The notes below the pieces were generated by a model that worked only from the letters and a program-made list of their open reading frames with translations, had not been told where the DNA came from and did no database searches. A stretch of 64,000 nt of DNA from Paenibacillus sp. 453mf (lineage in GTDB: Bacteria > Bacillota > Bacilli > Paenibacillales > Paenibacillaceae): the NCBI RefSeq assembly GCF_900116105.1, contig NZ_FPAC01000001.1, forward strand, positions 2,545,135 to 2,609,134, given 5' to 3'. How positions within the stretch are numbered: position 1 is the stretch's first letter; each line of letters opens with the position of its first letter. Positions 44,933 to 54,601 of the stretch are shown here, in pieces. Made by a program: the position numbers and the translations under genes.

Positions 44933-44979
44933 AAAAGCCCGTACCTGCTATATTCAGCTCAGCAGGCACGGACTTTTTT
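44933..44979. terminator. Bidirectional terminator after the thioesterase and the bifunctional methyltransferase
   Basis: GCCCGTACCTGCT (44937-44949) pairs with AGCAGGCACGGAC (44961-44973) with two mismatches, then TTTTTT; the other strand reads CTTTTG. It lies between two convergent genes. Confidence 0.85.
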
Positions 44980-45070
44980 CTCACTCGTGATACTCTATTT
45001 GGTCGTTCTTATAAATAAACTGGCAACGTAAATATCGGCTGTTGCTGTATATCTAAATCTGCTTATTTTT

Positions 45071-46936
45071 CTATGCCTTAATCGCGCGGCCTGACTTCTC
45101 CCACACATAATGAGTCAGCTCTTCACTCATTCCATAGAACATGAACGGAGTCATAATATAGATTCCATTAAAATGCTCCATCGCCACATCCAGCAGTTCC
45201 TTCGCTATCGTCGTACCCACCTTGCGGCCCTCTTCGCCTTCAAGCCCTGCCATTCTCTCTCTGACTTCATCCGATAATTGAATCCCTGGTACCTCGTTGT
45301 GCAAATATTCCGCATTCCGTCCACTGGCAAGCGGCATAATTCCAATAAATATCGGAATGTCCAAATGGCTCGTTGCTTCCTTGAGCTGTACAATCAGCTT
45401 AGGATCATAGATTGGCTGGGTCATAATATAATCTGCACCGGCAGCAATCTTCTTCTCCAAACGCTGTACTGCCTTCTCCAGATACTTCACATTGGGATTG
45501 AATGCGGCACCTACAACAAAGTCTGCCTTCTGCTTAAGCGGTTTACCGGAGAAAGCTATTCCGCTGTTCAGCTGCTTAATCATCCGTATAATTTCAAATG
45601 ATGTCAAGTCATACACCGAGCTTGAATCCGGCAGGTCTCCGAATCTGGAGGGATCTCCGGTAACCGCAAGCACATGATCAATGCCCAGGGCATCAAAGCC
45701 CATAAGATGAGACTGTGTTCCAATCAAATTCCGGTCCCGGCAGGCGATATGAATCAGCGGTCTCAGTCCAATCTGCTCCTTCGCCAGATAGCCGAGCGCC
45801 ATATTGCTCATCCGGGTTACTGCCAGAGAGTTGTCAGCCAGCGTCAATGCATCGACACCAGCCTTCTTCAGGGTTTTGGCCCCTCTTAGAAATTTTTGAA
45901 TATCAAGATCACGCGGCGGATCAAGCTCTACGATGACGGTGTGGCGTTCTTTAACCAAATCTACAATCGTAGGCTCTGTTCGAATCGTGCCTGCTGAGCT
46001 TCCATCAGCAAGTATCTCGGTGACAGAAACCGGAATTGGCAGAAGCTCTTCATCCACTACGGTTAGTGGAGCTGGCACATAATTATCAAGTGCTGAAACC
46101 ATTGCCTTGATGTGCTCCGGTGTCGTACCGCAGCATCCGCCGATAATCCGTGCATTCAAGTCAGCAAACCGGACTGCGTTCTGACCAAAGTACTCCGCAG
46201 AAGCACCATACCGATACACCCCGTCAACATACTCCGCCAGACCGGCATTCGGGAATACCGACATCGGAATCCCTAGATTCTGAACCGATTCCATTACCCT
46301 CATAATGCTGCTCGGGCCTGTCCGGCAGTTAAATCCGATCACATCCGCGCCTTCTTTATATAGAATGGAAAAAGCTTCGGGCATCGTGAATCCGTCAAAC
46401 GTGCGACCGATATCGTCAATAGCAAACTGGCAAATAATCGGCAGCTCGGTTAATTTCCTGACCTGTCTTATTGCAATTACAAGCTCCTCCACGTCATAGA
46501 ACGTTTCCAGGAGTACACCATCGATTCCCTCATCAACAAGAACAGAAATTTGCTGTTCAAAATTAAAATTCAGCTTAGCAGCCGAAATGTCTGCTCTCTT
46601 TCCTGCACGAATGGCTCCGACAGCACCTACAACAAAACCTTTATCGCCCATCGCTTCTCGTGCGACTCTCACACCGGCTCTGTTAATCGCTTCAACTTGA
46701 TCTTCAAGACCATACTTGGATAAGTTAACGTAGTTAGCTGAGAACGTATTTGTTTCAATAAGTCGTGCTCCTGCCTCAATGTATCTGGAATGAACATCAC
46801 GAACCATATCGGGCGATATCAAGTTCAATTCTTCGTATGAAACTCCGACCGGAACGCCCATTTTATAAAGCTCTGTCCCCATGGCGCCATCGCCTATAAT
46901 GACTTCATTTTTCAACACCTCACGTAAATCCGCCAT
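45071..46936 (-). CDS. Bifunctional homocysteine S-methyltransferase / 5,10-methylenetetrahydrofolate reductase (YitJ type)
   Basis: A 621-residue fusion. The N-terminal ~290 residues form a homocysteine methyltransferase barrel with IGFNCRTGPSS and GGCCGTTPEH (zinc cysteines); the C-terminal ~300 form MTHFR (ELDPPRDLDIQKF; HIACRDRN; YIMTQPIYD). It provides methyl-THF and methionine from homocysteine. This gene family often has an S-box (SAM) riboswitch in B. subtilis, but none is seen in the 134 bases upstream. The gene ends a single-gene unit. Confidence 0.93.
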   Translation of the reverse strand: MADLREVLKNEVIIGDGAMGTELYKMGVPVGVSYEELNLISPDMVRDVHSRYIEAGARLIETNTFSANYVNLSKYGLEDQVEAINRAGVRVAREAMGDKGFVVGAVGAIRAGKRADISAAKLNFNFEQQISVLVDEGIDGVLLETFYDVEELVIAIRQVRKLTELPIICQFAIDDIGRTFDGFTMPEAFSILYKEGADVIGFNCRTGPSSIMRVMESVQNLGIPMSVFPNAGLAEYVDGVYRYGASAEYFGQNAVRFADLNARIIGGCCGTTPEHIKAMVSALDNYVPAPLTVVDEELLPIPVSVTEILADGSSAGTIRTEPTIVDLVKERHTVIVELDPPRDLDIQKFLRGAKTLKKAGVDALTLADNSLAVTRMSNMALGYLAKEQIGLRPLIHIACRDRNLIGTQSHLMGFDALGIDHVLAVTGDPSRFGDLPDSSSVYDLTSFEIIRMIKQLNSGIAFSGKPLKQKADFVVGAAFNPNVKYLEKAVQRLEKKIAAGADYIMTQPIYDPKLIVQLKEATSHLDIPIFIGIMPLASGRNAEYLHNEVPGIQLSDEVRERMAGLEGEEGRKVGTTIAKELLDVAMEHFNGIYIMTPFMFYGMSEELTHYVWEKSGRAIKA

Positions 46937-47072
46937 CGTTCTCCTCCCGCCAATTCCAATTTGTTCACACTAATGTAACACATATGGGAGGATTGTTTAA
47001 GCAATGATTTTGCATAAATTCCAAATACAACAATAAAATCGACTATTACGATAGGTAATTAATGAATTAATA

Positions 47073-47827
47073 TTATTTTATAAGGCCCAAGGTAACAATT
47101 TCACATGCCCCAACTGGCATGTTGATCACAGCGGATCTCTCGAAATTCTCCGGAGTAACCTGTTCTTCTCGCTCTTCAAGAATATTTCTCTTATAGCAGG
47201 AGCTATAACTATTACTCTTTAATTCCAGTGCTGTTTCATTGGCACTCATGTTATACCAGCGAAGCATCAAGTCATTCGACTCTTCATTTACCTTCTATAG
47301 AAGAAAAGGCCAGGTTCGGGCTGTCCCAATTGATCACTGCATGGCTGGGTGCAACTGTACCTGTATGCACATCGGTTTGAACCGCTGTCCATGGAATCTG
47401 AAACTGGTCAGACTTACTAAAGATTGCTGATGCTGCGTATTGCTCGGATTCTCCCATTCTGCAGCAGGATGGTTATCCCGCTCAGCAATTTCAAACATTG
47501 AGTCGGCATGATGAACAGAGGACGCATATCCGTAGGAAATAAAATCCGCAGCCTGTGATCCTTTGCCTGATTATTGAAGGTGGTCTCGATCTTCACTGCT
47601 TTTCCACTTCGTTCAAGTGACAGAATCGTACGGATCGCAAGAGGAATCATCTGTTCTGTGCGTCCTGATGTCCGATTCGGATAATAGATCAGCTCCCGTT
47701 GTTCTAAATCCAGCGTATCCTCTGCAGAGGCAGGGACTTCCCACTCATGCGCAATTTCAATGGATGCACGATAGGATGTATCCTCCAGCACGCATACTTT
47801 CGGCTCAGCAGTCGACCTCCAAGAGGG
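47073..47827 (-). pseudogene. Remnant of a GH38 alpha-mannosidase (C-terminal part, frameshifted)
   Basis: Three reading frames each carry fragments that resemble consecutive parts of GH38 alpha-mannosidase C-terminal domains: a fragment ending in RILFPTDMRPL and LLQNG (47417-47791), a second frame with MFEIAERDNHPAAEWENPSN joining TQHQQ, a third with QFQIPWTAVQTDVHTG and NWDSPNLAFSS, and a last one with DLMLRWYNMSANETALEL (47073-47270). At least three frame changes and one internal loss (between TQHQQ and QFQIPW) separate them. The whole catalytic part is missing at the cutC side. No function is expected. Confidence 0.85.
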
Positions 47828-48523
47828 CTACTGCCCATACTCATGGATACAGCCCGAGAGCGCCTTAAGCTCGGCTGAATCGATCGGCTGTAGACCAGAC
47901 TGATCATGGCGTACCCCCGAGCCGAAGTGAATCTCAGTTACACCCGTTTGCTCAATAAAGTCCATGATCGTCTCCCTCTTCAAGCCACTGCCGGCTAAAA
48001 TACGGAGCTGGCTGGCTGCTGTCTGTTCCACAAGTCTGCGAATTTGCGGAATCGACTGAGGAGCAGGATTTGGACCACCCGAGGTCAGTACTCTCGTTAC
48101 TGCAGGATACTTCGCAAGAGTACGGAGGCCTTCCAGCTGATCCTCCAGCTCATCAAAGGCGCGATGAAACGTCACCTGCATATCACCAGACGAGCTCAAC
48201 AGCTGTTCCAGTGTTTGTTCGTCAATCTTTCCATCTGGCGTCAATGCACCAAGTACAATACCTGCCGCCCCCGTCTGTCTAATGGCTTCAATTTCGGAGA
48301 CCATCGTTTCCACATCGGACTTACTATAAACGAAGGAACGGCTATGCGGACGCACCATGACATGAACAGGAATGCTCACAGACTTCACCACTTGTGAAAC
48401 AAGACCGATTCCTGGGGTCAATCCGCCCTCAGTAATGGCCGTAATCAGCTCCAATCGATCTGCACCGTACTTCTCGGCCGTAACAGCATCATCCACCGTC
48501 GTTGCTATAATCTCTAACAGCAT
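47828..48523 (-). CDS. cutC: CutC family protein
   Basis: A 231-residue TIM barrel; ADRLELITAITEGGLTPG, IPVHVMVRPHS, AGIVLGALTPDGKID, TFHRAFDE and RVLTSGG are CutC hallmarks. Named for copper handling in E. coli, but its molecular role is not settled. The start at 48523 has GGAG 9 bases before; the longer frame to 48550 has no support. The alpha-mannosidase remnant begins where this gene ends. Confidence 0.9.
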   Translation of the reverse strand: MLLEIIATTVDDAVTAEKYGADRLELITAITEGGLTPGIGLVSQVVKSVSIPVHVMVRPHSRSFVYSKSDVETMVSEIEAIRQTGAAGIVLGALTPDGKIDEQTLEQLLSSSGDMQVTFHRAFDELEDQLEGLRTLAKYPAVTRVLTSGGPNPAPQSIPQIRRLVEQTAASQLRILAGSGLKRETIMDFIEQTGVTEIHFGSGVRHDQSGLQPIDSAELKALSGCIHEYGQ

Positions 48524-48568
48524 CAATATCCACTCCTTGTCTAACACCACTATTTAATATAATTCCAT

Positions 48569-48614
48569 AAAAAAAGCACGCCCATCAACCAAAACGATAA
48601 GTTGATGGGGATGC
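48569..48614 (-). terminator. Terminator after dapF
   Basis: CCCATCAAC (48581-48589) pairs with GTTGATGGG (48601-48609), extended by GCA/TGC; on the minus strand a T run follows. Confidence 0.8.
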
Positions 48615-48643
48615 CTTCAGATTTACAAAGTAATTCGATTACA

Positions 48644-49477
48644 TTAGTTCGTAGTTCCTGTATATACAATCTCAGCAGGTCCGGTCATGTACACGTGGTT
48701 ATTTGCCTCACTCCATTCAATATACAGGTCTCCGCCCTTGAGACTGATCCATGCTTCACGATCCGTTACTCCGTTCAGAACAGAGGATACCAAGGTAGCG
48801 CAAGCGCCGGTTCCACAAGCAAGCGTAGGTCCAGCACCGCGTTCCCATACACGCATATCTACATGCCTGCGATCCTTCACCGTTGCGAACTCAACATTCG
48901 TTTTGTTAGGGAACAATGGATGTACCTCCATCTTGGATCCCCAAGCGGCCAGATCAAAGTTGACTGCGTCATCAACATAAATAACACAGTGCGGGTTACC
49001 CATAGATACTGCAGTGAACCGGAAGCCGCTGCCTCCGACCTCAATAGGTTCATTCACAACTGGGTTAGCATCAATCGTCGTCGGCACCTTAAGGCCGTCA
49101 AGTACAGGTTCTCCCATATCAACCCGCACCGTCTCCACTTTGCCGTCCTTTACAGTCAGCTGAACGGGCTGTACACCTGCACCGATCGTAAGGATCGTAA
49201 TCTCTTCCCGGTCTATATGCCCGTTATCATATACATATTTGGCAACACAGCGAATAGCATTGCCGCATTGTTCAGCCTCCGTACCATCAGAATTAATGAT
49301 GCGCATTTGGAAATCCGCAGCATCGGAAGGCAAAATATATACAAGGCCATCTGCACCGATCCCAAAGAACCGATCGCACCATTTTATCGCCAGCTCTGCC
49401 GCGTTTGCGGGAAGCTCTTGTTCTCCATAAATGACAACAAAGTCATTTCCTAGCCCATGCATTTTCGTAAATTCCAT
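48644..49477 (-). CDS. dapF: Diaminopimelate epimerase
   Basis: A 277-residue protein with the two catalytic cysteines in EQCGNAIRC and LACGTGACAT. FTKMHGLGNDFVV is the N-terminal signature. It converts LL- to meso-diaminopimelate for lysine and for the cell wall. It is monocistronic, with its own terminator. Confidence 0.97.
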   Translation of the reverse strand: MEFTKMHGLGNDFVVIYGEQELPANAAELAIKWCDRFFGIGADGLVYILPSDAADFQMRIINSDGTEAEQCGNAIRCVAKYVYDNGHIDREEITILTIGAGVQPVQLTVKDGKVETVRVDMGEPVLDGLKVPTTIDANPVVNEPIEVGGSGFRFTAVSMGNPHCVIYVDDAVNFDLAAWGSKMEVHPLFPNKTNVEFATVKDRRHVDMRVWERGAGPTLACGTGACATLVSSVLNGVTDREAWISLKGGDLYIEWSEANNHVYMTGPAEIVYTGTTN

Positions 49478-49642
49478 GAAGTAACTCCGCTCCTTTTGGC
49501 ATTCCAGATCGAACTAACCCCTATTATAAATGGCTCATTCTATCTAGCCAAGCTGTTCATCTCAAGCATCCTCCTAATATAGGATAAGCATTCGACTTTT
49601 TTCTTCAGGATAGCATATCTCAAGGAGCGAAGGAAATCTACT

Positions 49643-52432
49643 TTATGCTGAAAACTTTGTACTTTTCGGTGTGTAGCCTCCGGTTGTCAGTCTCCGGCGA
49701 TTACGGCGTCCACCCCATACACTGCCGATTCCAAGCAGGAATGTAGGAATCCCGGCGGCAACGATGACGAGAGCCCATTCTCTGAGGTCAAGCGGTACCG
49801 TTTTGAAGATCGGCTGTAACTGAGGTGTGTACATCACGACAAGCATGAGAATGACAGATGAGAGAACCGCAAGAACCAAATATTTATTCTGCAGCGGATT
49901 GCGATGGAATATGGATCTTGAGCTTCGGCAGTCAAATACATGGATAAGCTGTGCCATAACAAGCGTTGCAAAAGCAACGGACTGGGCCTTAACAAGCTGC
50001 CCTTCACTATCTGGTGCGGCCTGCAACGTTAGCCAGAATGCCCCCAGCGTACATAATCCGATCAGCACACCACGGCTAATTATCTTCCAGCCCAGTCTTC
50101 TTGCAAAAATATTTTCTTTAGCAGAGCGCGGCTTATGCTCCATTAGATCTTTTTCCGGCTGGTCAACACCTAGCGCCATAGCTGGCAGACCGTCGGTCAC
50201 GAGATTGACCCATAGAATCTGAATCGGCAATAGTGGCAGCGGAAGACCCGCCATCATGGCGAAGAACATCGTCAATATCTCTCCGACATTGGAAGCCAGC
50301 AAATAACGAATAAACTTCCTAATGTTCTCGTATATATTTCGCCCTTCCTCAATAGCTGAGACAATGGTAGAGAAATTGTCATCACTTAATATGAGAGCAG
50401 AGGCTTCCTTGGTTACATCCGTACCTGTTATCCCCATCGCAATCCCAATATCTGCGGCTTTGATCGCAGGGGCATCATTCACTCCATCTCCTGTCATAGC
50501 AACCACATGACCTTTGCGCTGAAGTGCTTTTACGATTCTAAGCTTATGCTCCGGAGATACTCTTGCATAAACATAGGTTTGCTCGACTTCATTGTCCAGC
50601 TCATCATCACTTAGTGAAGCAAGGTGCTGACCTGTCAGTACCTTGCCATCCCGCGGCAATATCCCAAGCTGATGCGCAATCGCCTCCGCTGTCATGGAAT
50701 GGTCTCCCGTAATCATGACCGTCTTGATTCCGGCTCTTCTGCATGTTGCGATGGCATCGCGCACTTCCTTGCGTGGAGGATCAATCATCCCTGCGAGACC
50801 AACAAAGATCAACTGGCTTTCCGCTTTATGCTCACTATCTACGTGTTCCTCCGGCTTCACGTCACGATAGGCCATGCCAAGCACCCTCAAAGCTGAGCTT
50901 GCCATTCTCTCTCCCTCTGCGGTCACTCTCTGTCTCAGCGTCCCGGTAAAAGGCACCACCTTGCCTTCCCACATGATGTAGGTGCATTCCTGTATTAACA
51001 CATCCGGTGCACCTTTAGTAAAGATAAGCCTTCCGCCTTGATGCCTCATCATCACTGACATCAGCTTCCGTTCCGAGTCGAATGGGAACTCCTGCACACG
51101 CTCATATAAGCCAGACAGGCTTTGCGGAGATACACCCGCTTTGGAGGCAAGCGTAACCAGTGCCCCTTCCGTCGGGTCTCCCTTCAGCCTCCATTCCGTC
51201 TCCTCCAGCATCTTCTTGCCGTTTCGCATATCTCCCGCCTGAACCTCTTCAATCTGCGCATTGTTGCAGAGCGCACTGATTTGGAACAGTCTGCGAAGAG
51301 ATTGATCACTCTTGAGATCTACGAGTTGGTCTTGATACGTAATTTGTCCGGAAGGGCTGTAGCCTTCCCCGGACACCTTCAGATGACGGCCGCCCTGCCA
51401 GACATCCGTCACCGTCATTTTGTTCTGCGTCAGCGTTCCTGTCTTATCCGAGCAAATAACCGAAGCGGAGCCTAGCGTTTCAACCGAAGGAAGCTTGCGG
51501 ACAATCGCCTTTCGTTTAATCATACGCTGTACACCCAGTGCAAGTGCAATCGTTACAATCGCCGGCAGTCCTTCAGGGATTGCAGCGACCGCAAGACTCA
51601 CCCCTGCCAGGAACATCCCTATTGCCGGTTGTCCATGCAGAATACCTGCCACAACAACCAGAACAGTAAGCACCAGGGCAACAACGATTAATATTTTGCC
51701 TAGCTGCTCGAGTCTGCGCTGCAAAGGCGTCTCCTGCGCTTCGGTATTCTGGATCAGATCAGCAATTTTACCCATTTCGGTATCCATACCGGTGCGAATC
51801 ACGATTCCCTTTGCTGTTCCTCTGGTCACCATCGTGCCCATGAAACCGATATTCTTCTGATCACCGAGCGGAATATCCTCTTGCTGAATGATTCTGCTAT
51901 GCTTACTTACTGGCACAGATTCTCCCGTAAGCGCAGATTCTTCAACATCACAGTTGCTGGCTGCAACAAAGCGAATATCTGCCGGAACGCGATCCCCGCT
52001 CTCCAGCATGATAATATCTCCCTGGACCAAATTTTTGGCCGGTATCTGCAGCACCTTGCCGTTTCGCAGCACTTTAGAAGTCGGCGCAGACAATTTCTTC
52101 AGCGCGCTGAGCGATCGCTCGGCACGAAACTCCTGTACAAAGCCAAGGATTCCATTCAGCAGAATAATAGCGATAATAGTGATTGCATCCAGATATTCGC
52201 CCAGCAGCCCGGATACAAGCGTGGCCCCAACCAGAACAAGCACCATAAAATCCTTGAATTGATTCAGGAAAAGGGTGATCGGTGAGATCCCTTTCCCTTC
52301 GGACAGCTCGTTTGCTCCTGATTTTTTTTGCCTCTCTTCCGCATCTGCCTCTGTCAGACCTATCTGCGGGTCAACATCCAGGCTGGCCCCAAGATCCTCT
52401 ATGCTCATCTGATGCCAATTCTTATGCTCCAT
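49643..52432 (-). CDS. yloB: Calcium-type cation P-type ATPase (YloB type)
   Basis: A 929-residue P2A-type ATPase. SALTGESVPVSK, CSDKTGTLTQNKM (phosphorylated aspartate) and AMTGDGVNDAPA are seen; ten or so transmembrane segments surround them. It exports Ca2+ (possibly Mn2+). The start is ATG 52432 or the GTG three bases earlier (GTG-ATG), both downstream of GGGAGGGG. The gene is divergent from rqcH by about 260 bases; in B. subtilis the equivalents (yloB, yloA) run in the same direction, so this differs. Confidence 0.93.
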   Translation of the reverse strand: MEHKNWHQMSIEDLGASLDVDPQIGLTEADAEERQKKSGANELSEGKGISPITLFLNQFKDFMVLVLVGATLVSGLLGEYLDAITIIAIILLNGILGFVQEFRAERSLSALKKLSAPTSKVLRNGKVLQIPAKNLVQGDIIMLESGDRVPADIRFVAASNCDVEESALTGESVPVSKHSRIIQQEDIPLGDQKNIGFMGTMVTRGTAKGIVIRTGMDTEMGKIADLIQNTEAQETPLQRRLEQLGKILIVVALVLTVLVVVAGILHGQPAIGMFLAGVSLAVAAIPEGLPAIVTIALALGVQRMIKRKAIVRKLPSVETLGSASVICSDKTGTLTQNKMTVTDVWQGGRHLKVSGEGYSPSGQITYQDQLVDLKSDQSLRRLFQISALCNNAQIEEVQAGDMRNGKKMLEETEWRLKGDPTEGALVTLASKAGVSPQSLSGLYERVQEFPFDSERKLMSVMMRHQGGRLIFTKGAPDVLIQECTYIMWEGKVVPFTGTLRQRVTAEGERMASSALRVLGMAYRDVKPEEHVDSEHKAESQLIFVGLAGMIDPPRKEVRDAIATCRRAGIKTVMITGDHSMTAEAIAHQLGILPRDGKVLTGQHLASLSDDELDNEVEQTYVYARVSPEHKLRIVKALQRKGHVVAMTGDGVNDAPAIKAADIGIAMGITGTDVTKEASALILSDDNFSTIVSAIEEGRNIYENIRKFIRYLLASNVGEILTMFFAMMAGLPLPLLPIQILWVNLVTDGLPAMALGVDQPEKDLMEHKPRSAKENIFARRLGWKIISRGVLIGLCTLGAFWLTLQAAPDSEGQLVKAQSVAFATLVMAQLIHVFDCRSSRSIFHRNPLQNKYLVLAVLSSVILMLVVMYTPQLQPIFKTVPLDLREWALVIVAAGIPTFLLGIGSVWGGRRNRRRLTTGGYTPKSTKFSA

Positions 52433-52695
52433 CACGTACAGTTTCCCCTCCCGGTCTTTAGTCCTGTGCCTGTCCAGTGTCATGACGTGCCCGAATCAAA
52501 ATAGGATTCATATACTTCATAAGCAGTGCCAATCCTGCCGGACAAACTTCTAACATTACTGTATTCGGACAAGGGCTGAATTATCACATCTAAAGAGCTC
52601 TTAAGTTTTTATCAAAACTATGGCATGATAGTAAGAAGTGGATCTAGCCTTATCTCGGCTACGAACCAAAGCTTAAGATGGGAGAACACTAAATT

Positions 52696-54441
52696 ATGGC
52701 ACTAGACGGAATCGTCGTCCGCGCTATTGTAGACGAACTGCAAGCCTGTGTTGGCGGACGCATCAATAAAATACATCAACCGAATACGCATGACATTGTG
52801 ATCAGCCTTCGCGCAGGTCGGGAGAATGCCAAGCTGCTGCTGTCGGCAAGCCCAACCTATCCTCGCGTTCATTTTACAGAACAAACATTCATTAATCCGA
52901 CGGAAGCCCCCATGTTCTGTATGCTGATGCGCAAGCACTGTGAGAGTGGAATTATTGAAAAGATCAGTCAGGTCGGTATGGAAAGAATTATTCACATCGA
53001 CGTAAGGCAGCGAGACGAGCTGGGGGATGTATCTGTAAAACGGATTATTATTGAACTGATGGGACGGCACAGCAATATTATATTGCTCGATCCTGCATCA
53101 GGCACCATGATGGATGGGATACATCATGTCACTCCCGCCATTAGCAGCTATCGAGTGATCATGCCCGGATTTTCTTATACCGAGCCGCCTCAGCAGAACA
53201 AGCATCATCCATTAACAGCCGACTCATCCGTCTTCGAGGCCTTCACAGCCTATGAAGGGACAGCTGCCAAGTGGTTTGTCGACACCTTCAGCGGTATAAG
53301 TCCGCTCATAGCCGAGGAAATTGTGTTTCGCGCGGGGCTTAGCGGAGAGTCGAAGTCTGAGGCGCTGCCAAGATTGATCCAAGCCTTTGGCGAGGTGATG
53401 TGCCTTGTCTCTGCATACCAGTTCAGCCCCGTCATCGGTCAAAATACGAAGGGGAAGATGGTCTTTTCGGCCATTCCTCTTACACATCTGAGCGGAGAGT
53501 CAACCCCGTACTCATCCATCAGCAAATGCATGGAGGCCTATTATGGTGAAAAGGCTGAGCGAGACGCGGTCAAACAGAAGGTGAGCGATCTGCTCCGCTT
53601 TTTGCAGAACGAGCGCAACAAAAATGTGAAGAAGCTGGACCACTTACAGAAGGATCTTGCCGAAGCAGATGATGCTGATCAATATCGAATCTTCGGTGAG
53701 CTTCTATTCGCATCTCTGTATGCTATTCAGAAGGGGGACAAGGAAGCTGTACTTCCTAACTTCTATGATGAGGAGCAGAAGGAAGTGAGAATTCCGCTTG
53801 ATCCGCTTCTTACACCTTCGGACAACGCACAGCGCTACTTCAAGAAGTACAACAAATATAAGAATAGTCTGCAGATCATCGAGGATCAGCTGAAAAAGAC
53901 ACGTGAAGAGATTGATTATATGGACAATTTACTGCAGCAGCTGTCCATTGCCTCCATGAACGATATAGAGGAAATTCGCGAAGAACTGGTGTCGCAGGGA
54001 TATCTACGGGATCGCAGCAAGAAAGGCGCTAAGAAAAAGAAGAAAAACAATTTGCCAACACTGCATGTGTTCACTTCATCGGAAGGCATTGAAATCTGTG
54101 TGGGCAAAAACAATCTGCAAAACGAATACTTGACGAACCGTCTTGCAAGCTCAGGAGATACCTGGCTGCATACGAAGGATATTCCCGGCTCGCATGTTGT
54201 CATCCGGTCGAGTACTTTTGGTGAGGTGACTCTTGAAGAAGCTGCTCAGCTGGCGGCATATTACAGCCAAGCCAAAGAATCCAGCAGTGTTCCCGTTGAC
54301 TACACCCTCGTCAGGCATGTGAAGAAACCCAGCGGCGCAAAGCCCGGTTGTGTTATTTATGATAACCAGAAGACGTTATTTGTTACGCCTGATGAGGAGC
54401 GAATCAAACAGCTCCCGAGTGTTATCAAGAACGGATCCTGA
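52696..54441 (+). CDS. rqcH: Ribosome quality control protein RqcH (NFACT family)
   Basis: A 581-residue protein (formerly FbpA/YloA). The NFACT-N domain begins MALDGIVVRAIVDELQ; a coiled-coil part (~300-420) and the NFACT-R domain with LASSGDTWLHTKDIPGSHVV follow. It binds stalled 50S-peptidyl-tRNA and recruits tRNA-Ala to add alanine tails. A start ATG at 52696 has GGAG upstream. The gene is alone on the plus strand and ends in a terminator. Confidence 0.95.
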   Translation: MALDGIVVRAIVDELQACVGGRINKIHQPNTHDIVISLRAGRENAKLLLSASPTYPRVHFTEQTFINPTEAPMFCMLMRKHCESGIIEKISQVGMERIIHIDVRQRDELGDVSVKRIIIELMGRHSNIILLDPASGTMMDGIHHVTPAISSYRVIMPGFSYTEPPQQNKHHPLTADSSVFEAFTAYEGTAAKWFVDTFSGISPLIAEEIVFRAGLSGESKSEALPRLIQAFGEVMCLVSAYQFSPVIGQNTKGKMVFSAIPLTHLSGESTPYSSISKCMEAYYGEKAERDAVKQKVSDLLRFLQNERNKNVKKLDHLQKDLAEADDADQYRIFGELLFASLYAIQKGDKEAVLPNFYDEEQKEVRIPLDPLLTPSDNAQRYFKKYNKYKNSLQIIEDQLKKTREEIDYMDNLLQQLSIASMNDIEEIREELVSQGYLRDRSKKGAKKKKKNNLPTLHVFTSSEGIEICVGKNNLQNEYLTNRLASSGDTWLHTKDIPGSHVVIRSSTFGEVTLEEAAQLAAYYSQAKESSSVPVDYTLVRHVKKPSGAKPGCVIYDNQKTLFVTPDEERIKQLPSVIKNGS

Positions 54442-54476
54442 CTTAGATAAGCTAATTTGAATAAGTGAAGATTAAC

Positions 54477-54536
54477 AAAACACCTTCAAGAAAATGTACC
54501 CTTTTCACAAGGAGCGCACTCTTGAAGGTGTTTTTT
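54477..54536. terminator. Terminator of rqcH (and of the PHP gene)
   Basis: CACCTTCAAGA pairs with TCTTGAAGGTG, followed by TTTTTT on the plus strand and TGTTTTGTT on the other. The loop is ~28 bases. Confidence 0.8.
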
Positions 54537-54601
54537 AATATTTGAGATGATTCAGATGCTTCAGGTATTTTAGGTGCTTCAGCTTCACGTTACGCTGCAG
54601 T

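Noticed and set aside
46937..47072. S-box riboswitch for the homocysteine methyltransferase gene
   Set aside because: The leader is short and has no SAM riboswitch core.
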